From assembly GCA_021811635.1 (NCBI GenBank), contig JAJZNS010000016.1, forward strand, positions 1-11,930: a stretch of 11,930 nucleotides of DNA, given 5' to 3'. Both the position numbers and the translations under genes were made by a program. The notes beneath the pieces are model-generated. The model saw nothing but the letters and a program-made list of their open reading frames with translations. It was not told the origin of the DNA and did no database searches. Source of the DNA: Thermoplasmata archaeon (GTDB lineage: Archaea > Thermoplasmatota > Thermoplasmata > Thermoplasmatales > Thermoplasmataceae). This document shows, piece after piece, positions 6,891-11,930 of this stretch. The stretch's first letter is position 1; each line of letters begins with the position of its first letter.

Positions 6891-8725
6891 GGGGCAACAC
6901 CTTCGTTACCTATCAGGACATGCACGGGTGCCTTTTCGAAGGACCAGAGCCTGGAATCCGCATCAAACTGTGACAGTACGAAGACATTCCAGTTCTTGTC
7001 GTCGATCGATGGGAAATCCGACCTGTAATAATACCCGGGCCACCTGGTCTCTTCCCTGAACATCGTATGTCTCAGCACTGCTTCTGCTGTAAGAACCCTG
7101 TGGTTGAGTTCCCACGCCCTCTGCAGCTGGTGCAGATCTTCAGCCCCGAGGAGCGGCAGGTCTTCCTTTAGCATGCTGAGGAGTTCAAGACCACGGTTCA
7201 TGTTCACCATGTTGGTGGTGTACAGTGTTGAGACCCCGCCGGCGTACTCGTCCATTATCTTCTCGAGCCTCTTAAGCCCCTGGCTGGGATACAGGTAGTA
7301 GGGCGAAACAGTTCCCTTTGTGATGAAAGTATGTCCTATCTCGTAATTTTCCAGTGGCTGGAAAATGTCCCCCTTAATTTTTTCAATTTCCTGATCATCG
7401 ATAGCCGGTAGCCTATCCTTGCTTTCATGCACAAATTTGGCTGCGCTTTTTCCTGCAATTCTGCCCTCCGCAAACGATCCTGAAGAGAACTTGTGCGCTG
7501 CCCCTCCCGCTGCATCGCCAGCAGCGAAAAGACCGGTGATGGTAGTCATGCGGTTCCAGCCCCACTGGTAATCCTCGGGCGCAATATCTGAGGGGCCGCT
7601 GACCCATGTCCCTGCATTGACGGCATGGGATCCCATGATATACGGTTCGGTCGGAACAAGCTCGGACCACTTTTCTTTCGGATCGGTGTTCTGGGACGCC
7701 CACACCATTGCCTGGCTCACGGTCATGTCAAGAAAGTCTTCCCAGCCAGCTTCCTCTTTTTCCTCTGTATCAAGCACCTTTTCCGTGTGCATAATTATGG
7801 GGTTCTTCCCATCCTTGATCTCCTCGATCATCAGGTGGTTCCTGAGGCATGTGGGCATGGGCTTGGCATCCGCGTACTTGCCGTATTTAGCCCTTAATTT
7901 TTCCCTGTCATTATCATACAGTTCGCCATTGGAGTTGGTTGCGTATGACTTTAGATAGAGGAACCAGGAGCCTACCGGTCCGTAGCCATCCTTGAACCTG
8001 GTGGGCACAAGCCTGACCTCCATCTGCACCATCTTCGCTCCTGCCATTATAGGAAGTGCATAGGCGGAACCTGTGCTCCATGGGGAGTACCATGTTCTCC
8101 CCCAGCCTTCGCCCACCGATCTCGGACGAAAGATGTGTGTAGCTCCGCCGGAGGCAAGAATAACGGCCTTGCTTCTGAAAACCCAGAAGGATCCATCTCG
8201 GACATTGAAACCAACCGCTCCGGCAATCCTGCTGCTGTTCTTCGGATCCTTGATAAGGTGTGTTATCATGATCCTGTTGTAGACTTCCGAGGCGGCCTTT
8301 TTTGCTGCCTCTGCGACTATCGGTTTGTAGCTTTCCCCGTGGATTAGAATCTGCCATTTGCCTTCCCTCAGGTATTTTCCCGAAGCATCCTTCATTATTG
8401 GCAGACCCCACTCCTCCAGGAGATGGACGGACGAATCCACATGTCTTGCCACATCGTAAACCAGGTCTTCCCTGACGAGGCCCATCAGATCGCCCCTCAC
8501 GTACCTGACAAAATCCTCCGGGGTGTTCTGATTCCATCTCATTCCCAGGTAGGTGTTGATAGCTGAGAGCCCCATGGCGACGGCTCCACTGCGATCGATA
8601 TTAGCCTTTTCCGCAATGACAATCTTGAGATCTTTCCCCCAAGTCCTTGCTTCATAGGCTGCACCGCATCCCGCCATGCCTCCTCCGACAATCAGAATAT
8701 CCGATTCGACCGTGTGCACTTGCAT
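6887..8725 (-). CDS. aprA: adenylylsulfate (APS) reductase, alpha subunit (FAD)
   Basis: FAD-containing catalytic subunit that interconverts APS and sulfite plus AMP, partner of the iron-sulfur subunit AprB. The 612 residues are slightly shorter than typical AprA (about 620-670). Visible features are the N-terminal Rossmann FAD site GGGMAGCGAA (14-23) and SGAVAMGLSAINTYLG (46-61), which contains the Asn of the active-site region. HGESYKP (129-135), the Arg-containing VPTRFKDGYGPVG (240-252), GSHAVNAGTWVSGP (365-378) with the active-site-type His367, and the second FAD motif GLFAAGDAAGG (398-408) followed by HKFSSGSFAEGRIAG are also present. The C-terminal RWPGYYYRSDFP block is typical. These match by motif the Archaeoglobus AprA residues N74, E141, R265 and H398. 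The ATG lies 3 nt after the aprB stop with GGAGGG nine bases upstream, and the stop overlaps the sat start. Confidence 0.97.
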   Translation of the reverse strand: MQVHTVESDILIVGGGMAGCGAAYEARTWGKDLKIVIAEKANIDRSGAVAMGLSAINTYLGMRWNQNTPEDFVRYVRGDLMGLVREDLVYDVARHVDSSVHLLEEWGLPIMKDASGKYLREGKWQILIHGESYKPIVAEAAKKAASEVYNRIMITHLIKDPKNSSRIAGAVGFNVRDGSFWVFRSKAVILASGGATHIFRPRSVGEGWGRTWYSPWSTGSAYALPIMAGAKMVQMEVRLVPTRFKDGYGPVGSWFLYLKSYATNSNGELYDNDREKLRAKYGKYADAKPMPTCLRNHLMIEEIKDGKNPIIMHTEKVLDTEEKEEAGWEDFLDMTVSQAMVWASQNTDPKEKWSELVPTEPYIMGSHAVNAGTWVSGPSDIAPEDYQWGWNRMTTITGLFAAGDAAGGAAHKFSSGSFAEGRIAGKSAAKFVHESKDRLPAIDDQEIEKIKGDIFQPLENYEIGHTFITKGTVSPYYLYPSQGLKRLEKIMDEYAGGVSTLYTTNMVNMNRGLELLSMLKEDLPLLGAEDLHQLQRAWELNHRVLTAEAVLRHTMFREETRWPGYYYRSDFPSIDDKNWNVFVLSQFDADSRLWSFEKAPVHVLIGNEGVAP

Positions 8726-8728
8726 ATC

Positions 8729-9181
8729 TCATCGCCCTCCCTTGCCGGCTTTGGTCTGTAGAGTCGGCAGATCATTTCCCGTGAGTAATTCATCCGGTTC
8801 CATGGAAAGCTCCTGCCCATCAAGATCCCCATTCCCATTGAGGTCCGGAATCTCTATCGAGTTCCACTGTGTTGTCCTTATGGGGAAACTGAACTCCTTC
8901 TTCCTGCTATCCCTATACTTTATTTTCCACCCGATCGCGTTCAATTTCTCGTCCCTGGATACGGAAATCTCGGATCCCAGAGGGGATATGTCTGCATATG
9001 GCCTAACCTCAATTGCATGCTCCGGACAGGCTTTCACGCACGAGAGACATTCCCAGCACATGTCCGGCTCGATGTTGTATGCCTTCTGAAGCACCGGGTC
9101 AATCCGCATAATGTCGCTTGGGCAGATCTCCTCGCACTTTCCGTTGTTCTTGCATTTTGAAGCTATCACAAACGTAGGCAC
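8729..9181 (-). CDS. aprB: adenylylsulfate (APS) reductase, beta subunit (iron-sulfur)
   Basis: Iron-sulfur electron-transfer subunit of APS reductase. The GTG at 9181 gives the conserved start MPTFV and has GGGGGTG six bases upstream; a GTG three codons earlier (9190) lies inside that ribosome binding site and is less likely. Motif I reads C10-KNN-G-K-C16-EEI-C20-P, where sulfur-oxidiser AprBs read C-x2-C-x2-C-x3-C-P, so the second cysteine is replaced by Asn13. Motif II is complete (C42-x2-C45-x2-C48-x3-C52-P). The PDMCWECLSCVKACP, VRPYADISPLG and IRTTQWNSIE blocks are diagnostic of AprB. The tail that normally wraps AprA carries DLNGNGDLDGQE (about 116-127), which fits an EF-hand calcium loop. 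A small ORF ends 2 nt upstream, and aprA follows after 3 nt. Confidence 0.95.
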   Translation of the reverse strand: MPTFVIASKCKNNGKCEEICPSDIMRIDPVLQKAYNIEPDMCWECLSCVKACPEHAIEVRPYADISPLGSEISVSRDEKLNAIGWKIKYRDSRKKEFSFPIRTTQWNSIEIPDLNGNGDLDGQELSMEPDELLTGNDLPTLQTKAGKGGR

Positions 9182-9183
9182 TT

Positions 9184-9315
9184 TCAGCACCCCCGCGAAT
9201 ATTCACTTGCGTATCTACCCTGAAATTCGGGCAGTTTTCCTATACAAATTTCTGCGGCATCCGAAGATCTGGTGCCGCAACAATGGTCCCCTCCCACAAA
9301 AGTCGTCTTTTCCAT
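9184..9315 (-). CDS. possible small Cys-rich protein heading the apr-sat operon
   Basis: An open frame of 43 codons (45 if started at the ATG at 9321) that ends with TGA two bases before the preferred aprB start. Its last codons contain the aprB ribosome binding site, so the two would be translationally coupled. The protein is hydrophilic with four cysteines, including an adjacent pair (GGDHCCGTRSSDAAEICIG) and a C-terminal cysteine (YSRGC). There is no signal peptide or membrane span. A TATA-like element (about 9335-9344) is centred about 25 bases before the ATG at 9315, the spacing expected for a leaderless archaeal transcript. I do not recognise it. It could be an iron- or metal-binding accessory, a leader peptide controlling aprB, or chance. 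Confidence 0.4.
   Translation of the reverse strand: MEKTTFVGGDHCCGTRSSDAAEICIGKLPEFQGRYASEYSRGC
9253..9279. repeat. inverted repeat in the aprB leader
   Basis: TGCGGCA (9253-9259) and TGCCGCA (9273-9279) can form a 7-bp GC-rich stem around a 13-nt loop, about 70-100 bases upstream of aprB. It lies inside the small ORF, so it may be only coding sequence, but a stem here could affect translation of aprB or bind a regulator. Confidence 0.35.
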
Positions 9316-9334
9316 AATCATCTGCTCTAAATCG

Positions 9335-9344
9335 TAAAATTAGT
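9335..9344 (-). promoter_or_regulatory. TATA-like element before the apr-sat operon
   Basis: The - strand reads ACTAATTTTA, preceded by TTATT. From its centre it is about 25 bases to the ATG of the small ORF at 9315. The aprB start would then have a leader of about 130 nt, which includes the small ORF and the inverted repeat at 9253-9279. Confidence 0.4.
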
Positions 9345-9441
9345 AATAAGACACTTACCGAATCCATGAGGTATCATGTGCAATGCCTCTCTCAGGACGC
9401 AAAAACAGGCAATTCACAGAAACAAGTCATCGGCTCGCGAA

Positions 9442-9843
9442 TCATGGAAATTTATAGAGGCCCGCTTCTATTGGACCGACGACAAGAAAACTGATGATAA
9501 CGATTGCAAGGATAAGCAGGGAGATAGCAGCAAACATCCTATCCCTGTTCAGGGCGAACTGCATTGCCGTAAAGCAGGTTCTCGCGATCGGTATTGCCAT
9601 TAGTATGACAATACCCGATGCCAGCAGAACCGAAGCAATTTCCTCCGTAAGGCTGATTTGCAGGCCAAGATAAATCAGATCGGCTCCTCCATTCCACCCG
9701 TTCCTGGTAACGTTGATTGAGATCCCTGCATCGCCCGCCGGGAAAATCAGAATCAAGGCTCCGGCGATCAAAGAAAAGAGACTTGCGATAACCCCATAAT
9801 ACAGAATTCCACGGATTGCAGATTTGATCTCGGATTCATTCAT
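9442..9843 (-). CDS. DUF1634-type small membrane protein, partner of TauE/SafE permease
   Basis: A 133-residue integral membrane protein with three predicted helices (about 12-33, 66-88 and 103-123) and a soluble loop of about 30 residues between the first two. Small DUF1634 proteins are commonly encoded next to TauE/SafE permeases. The assignment rests on this context, the size and the topology. Its ATG overlaps the stop of the permease gene (ATGA), arguing for coupled synthesis and a shared complex. It ends about 125 bp before the small ORF of the apr-sat operon, on the same strand, so read-through into that operon is possible. Confidence 0.8.
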   Translation of the reverse strand: MNESEIKSAIRGILYYGVIASLFSLIAGALILIFPAGDAGISINVTRNGWNGGADLIYLGLQISLTEEIASVLLASGIVILMAIPIARTCFTAMQFALNRDRMFAAISLLILAIVIISFLVVGPIEAGLYKFP

Positions 9844-10700
9844 ATGGCAATTGCCCCCTTGCCTATCATCTCAATGCCTACGGCAACTATCACCAATATG
9901 AAAATCGCCCTGAGGGCGGCTGGCCTGGCGATTCTCATCATTTTCCTTCCGTAAATGGAACCGATCACAATACCTGCCGCAACCGGGGCAACCAGAAGGG
10001 GGGAGACATATCCGCACAGGAGATAAACGCCGAGGCTGGCGGCCGCAGTGGTTCCCAGCATAAAGTTGCTGGTAGCTACCGTAACCCTGAAGGGGAGTTT
10101 CATAACTCCATTCATTGCAATTCCGTTGAACACCCCTCCACCTATCCCAAGCAACCCGGACAGTATTCCTGCAATGAACATCAATCCCAGACCTTTTCCA
10201 ACGCTGTCCGGGGAATAGTACACCTGTGTCCCGTAAGCGGGATCGTAGTAGCTGGAATCCAGTTCAAGCGAAGAAGAGATCCCTTCCTTTCGATCCGGAA
10301 ATTTCCCCTCGTTTGTTTTTCCCATGGCCAGATCTAAGGCACAGAACAGCATTGCTATACCGAAGATCACAAAGATGATCCATTCATAGGATCCTCTGGT
10401 AATCAGGACAGTACCAATGGCACCCAAAATTCCTCCAAAAGCGGTCATCGTTACCAGCAGCGAACCGACTCTGTAATTTGCAGGCGAATCCTTGCCATAA
10501 GAGGTAAAACCTGCTCCGCTTGAAGTGGCTATTACTGCTATAAGGCTTGTACCGGCTGCAAATGCAGGGGCAATGCCAAACAGCAGTGTCATTACTGGCA
10601 CAATAATTATGCCACCACCAATTCCGACCAACGATCCCAGATATCCTGCCAGGAAAGCGATCGCAAACATTATCACATAATAGGTTAGAATCGTGACCAT
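9840..10700 (-). CDS. TauE/SafE-family sulfite/organosulfur anion permease
   Basis: Integral membrane permease of 286 residues with the internal duplication of the family: the first repeat has GSLVGIGGGIIIVPVM (22-37), the second SGLLGIGGGVFNGIAM (181-196). Eight or so hydrophobic helices are seen, with a hydrophilic Tyr/Asp-rich loop (about 126-168) between the halves. Family members export sulfite or sulfoacetate or move related anions. Beside aprBA-sat a sulfite or sulfate role is likely, but the direction is not visible. ATG at 10700 has no clear ribosome binding site; an AT-rich box (10718-10727) centred 22 bases upstream suggests a leaderless transcript. It overlaps the downstream DUF1634 gene. 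Confidence 0.92.
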   Translation of the reverse strand: MVTILTYYVIMFAIAFLAGYLGSLVGIGGGIIIVPVMTLLFGIAPAFAAGTSLIAVIATSSGAGFTSYGKDSPANYRVGSLLVTMTAFGGILGAIGTVLITRGSYEWIIFVIFGIAMLFCALDLAMGKTNEGKFPDRKEGISSSLELDSSYYDPAYGTQVYYSPDSVGKGLGLMFIAGILSGLLGIGGGVFNGIAMNGVMKLPFRVTVATSNFMLGTTAAASLGVYLLCGYVSPLLVAPVAAGIVIGSIYGRKMMRIARPAALRAIFILVIVAVGIEMIGKGAIAI

Positions 10701-10717
10701 GCTGGTTCACTTGATTG

Positions 10718-10727
10718 TTTTAATTAT
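10718..10727 (-). promoter_or_regulatory. TATA-like box of the permease operon
   Basis: The - strand reads ATAATTAAAA, centred about 22 bases before the permease ATG at 10700. It is the most AT-rich element in the 40-bp space between the divergent starts at 10700 (-) and 10741 (+), so it could also serve the + side, although its distance to 10741 is a little short for that. Confidence 0.45.
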
Positions 10728-10740
10728 CGTAAAATGAAAT

Positions 10741-10944
10741 ATGAACATCCTACCTTATGCATACGTAGTTGCGATCCTGTGTTTATTATTGGCAGCGGGC
10801 TCCCTAACGGTCACGGCGCAAGATTCAATCAAAGAAAGGGGTAAATCGGTCTCGAGGCAATATCCTGATCTCTGGTTAACAGAAATCCGTACGCCACAGT
10901 TCACTTCTCCCCCAAATCCTTTTGAACTGCGCATATTAGCGTAA
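10741..10944 (+). CDS. possible small exported protein, 67 aa
   Basis: Not recognised. The frame opens with a hydrophobic stretch (YAYVVAILCLLLAAGSLTV, about 6-24) followed by TVTAQD, which looks like a signal peptide with an A-x-A-type cleavage site near residue 26. The remaining 40 residues are polar, with Pro and aromatic residues (QYPDLWLTEIRTPQF). The N-terminus lacks the usual basic residues and no ribosome binding site is visible, so this may be chance. It starts 40 bp from the permease gene, divergently. Nothing else explains 10701-11090. Confidence 0.3.
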   Translation: MNILPYAYVVAILCLLLAAGSLTVTAQDSIKERGKSVSRQYPDLWLTEIRTPQFTSPPNPFELRILA

Positions 10945-11090
10945 AAGAACTGTTTTCCTAAGATAGTATTCGTGGAAAGTGCGAAAGCTTAGGTTGGCAA
11001 TACCGAATGGATGAGGGTATGATAATACAACCGTTTATGGGATGACAGAGCACGTACGACGTCAGCAGCAGAGGCATTAAGAACGGCCAG
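10945..11090. other. intergenic region before the HTH_10 regulator
   Basis: No gene seen. CCTAAG (near 10955-10965) and CTTAGG (near 10986-10995) are 6-bp inverted arms. GATAATACAA near 11020-11030 is AT-rich and could be part of a promoter for the regulator. The regulator frame stays open back to a stop at 11043 but has no ATG there. Confidence 0.3.
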
Positions 11091-11678
11091 GTGGAGGCCA
11101 TAGTACAGGTGCGCAGGGAGGACTGTATCCTTACGAAAATACTGGCAAAGGAAAACTGCAGGATTGAGCGCATCGCCATTGGACCAAGTGAGACGCTGCA
11201 TAAAATCTCGCATTCCGGAAGCACATCGTTTCAGGAGAAACTTTCAAAAAGCCAGATCGGGTACAAAAAAGCCGGGCAACGTTCAGTTTGGGTGGAAACC
11301 CCAAGCTGTTCATCATGTTCATTCTTCTCATCATCGTTTACTGAAGTGATTGGATCCAGAACATTGTGCGATGACAGTGTGCAATACAGGTTGCTGCTTC
11401 CGTCGCTCAAGGGGCTGAGAGCGCTTGAGACCAGGATGAAGGCTGCGAATCTGTCATACACTGTTCTGAGAGTGCTGCCCTATGTGCATCAGGAGCTGAC
11501 AGACAGGCAGAGGGAAATTTTGAACATAGCCATGGAATCGGGGTACTTCGATAGCAGGTCAAGGATATCGCTGACCGAGCTCTCTGAGGTCATTGGGATC
11601 ACCCCATCCTCCCTATCCGAGATTCTGCGGAGAAGTCTCAAGAAAATGGTTAATTTCTATTTCGATCACAGGCCATGA
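11091..11678 (+). CDS. HTH_10 (bacterio-opsin-activator type) transcription regulator
   Basis: Predicted DNA-binding regulator of 195 residues. The C-terminal part (about 136-190) is the HTH_10 domain: LTDRQREILNIAMESGYFD, then ISLTELSEVIGITPSSLSEILRRSLKKMV, with the family's characteristic LT-x-RQ start and helix-turn-helix. The N-terminal part (about 1-130) begins VRREDCILTKIL and carries five cysteines (C12, C23, C73, C76, C93), including a CSSC pair in a Ser-rich segment. That could sense metal or redox state, though this is inference. The GTG start at 11091 is the first in-frame start after a stop at 11043; no strong ribosome binding site is seen. It lies downstream of the sulfur genes on the opposite strand and could regulate them, but no target is shown. 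Confidence 0.85.
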   Translation: MEAIVQVRREDCILTKILAKENCRIERIAIGPSETLHKISHSGSTSFQEKLSKSQIGYKKAGQRSVWVETPSCSSCSFFSSSFTEVIGSRTLCDDSVQYRLLLPSLKGLRALETRMKAANLSYTVLRVLPYVHQELTDRQREILNIAMESGYFDSRSRISLTELSEVIGITPSSLSEILRRSLKKMVNFYFDHRP

Positions 11679-11875
11679 TACGTGGGCTTTGCATGAGTGC
11701 ATGTGCGTCCAAACTGAAAGTTCCCAGAAGGGCGCAAATACAGCATCGTGTATCAATGTTTGAATATCAAAATTAATCCACCGTTTAATAAAAAGTGTAT
11801 GCGAGTAAGGCGGAGATTGTCTAAAAAGGATTAAATATCCCGCTCCCATTGTGTAACTTACGCATCTTCAGATGC
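11679..11875. other. intergenic region with TATA-like box and hairpin
   Basis: About 200 bp after the regulator with no coding frame recognised. TTTAATAAAA near 11783-11792 and TTAAATAT at 11831-11838 are AT-rich TATA-like elements on the + strand. A short inverted repeat (11860-11877) follows. Confidence 0.4.
11831..11838 (+). promoter_or_regulatory. TATA-like box near the right edge
   Basis: TTAAATAT preceded by AAAAAGGA matches an archaeal TATA box. A start 25-27 bases downstream would fall at about 11860, exactly where the hairpin begins and about 16 bases before the possible GTG start at 11876. Confidence 0.45.
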
Positions 11876-11877
11876 GT
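11860..11877. repeat. 8-bp inverted repeat (hairpin) near the right edge
   Basis: ACGCATCT-TC-AGATGCGT, perfect 8-bp arms around two bases. It may be the 5' hairpin of the next transcript, an operator, or a subterminal hairpin of an IS200/IS605-type element, since TTAC precedes it. Confidence 0.45.
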
Positions 11878-11930
11878 GATTAAAACCCAGTACTACGGCA
11901 GAAGGGGGACTGGTCATGTGACCTGTATGA
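11876..11930 (+). CDS. possible start of a gene running off the window
   Basis: From GTG at 11876 the frame is open for 18 codons to the window end (reading MIKTQYYGRRGTGHVTCM). The TATA-like box at 11831 is suitably placed for a short-leader transcript. No ribosome binding site is seen and the fragment is too short to identify. Confidence 0.25.
   Translation, partial: MIKTQYYGRRGTGHVTCM

Noticed and set aside
7914..8537. 207-codon open frame in another frame of aprA on the same strand
   Set aside because: It lies wholly inside aprA, whose protein motifs are unambiguous; its translation is rich in Gly, Arg and Gln with no recognisable domain.
10384..10710. 108-codon frame on the - strand overlapping the permease start
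   Set aside because: It is a shifted frame of the TauE/SafE gene, rich in Cys, Trp and Arg, with no support.
1..11930. CRISPR array, tRNA or rRNA gene, complete insertion sequence
   Set aside because: No regularly spaced repeats, no RNA-gene structure and no transposase were seen anywhere in the window.

Overview
The window reads as chromosomal DNA of an archaeon, most likely an acidophilic member of the Thermoplasmata. The signs are a Spt5-SecE pair of archaeal type, a HTH_10 (bacterio-opsin-activator type) regulator, an MCT-1/Tma20-like PUA protein, AT-rich TATA-like boxes placed for leaderless or short-leader transcripts, and a membrane-anchored S53 acid protease with the Thr/Ser/Asn-rich beta domain common in archaeal cell-surface proteins. 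The lineage is inferred from protein style only and no marker gene settles it.

Layout. Positions 3-1853 (+) carry the 3' part of a secreted sedolisin/kumamolisin-type protease, cut by the window edge. A convergent gap of about 250 bp follows. Positions 2106-5093 (-) form a tight information-processing operon, transcribed secE > spt5 > unknown 464-aa protein > PUA protein, with gaps of 5-10 nt or less. Its Spt5 carries an extra N-terminal Ig-like domain of about 130 residues. Positions 5281-5307 are a near-perfect 27-bp palindrome that looks like the terminator of the next operon.

Positions 5314-9315 (-) are a dissimilatory sulfur-energy operon, transcribed (small Cys-rich ORF) > aprB > aprA > sat > unknown 104-aa protein. 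The last joins are ATGA stop/start overlaps. AprBA interconverts sulfite plus AMP and APS; Sat interconverts APS plus pyrophosphate and ATP plus sulfate. Run oxidatively they make ATP from sulfite; run reductively they activate sulfate. Neither dsrAB nor the usual electron partners (QmoABC, AprM) lie in the window, so direction cannot be decided here. Upstream on the same strand (9442-10700) lies a TauE/SafE-family permease overlapping a small DUF1634-type membrane protein, a plausible transporter of sulfite or another sulfur anion for the pathway.

Positions 10741-11930 (+) hold a possible small exported protein divergent from the permease, a HTH_10 transcription regulator with several cysteines, and at the right edge a TATA-like box, a short hairpin and what may be the start of another gene.

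The most notable points are an AprB in which one of the eight cluster-ligating cysteines is asparagine, an EF-hand-like acidic loop in the AprB tail, a probable overlooked Cys-rich small protein heading the apr-sat operon, the unknown protein ending that operon, and the domain fusion in Spt5.
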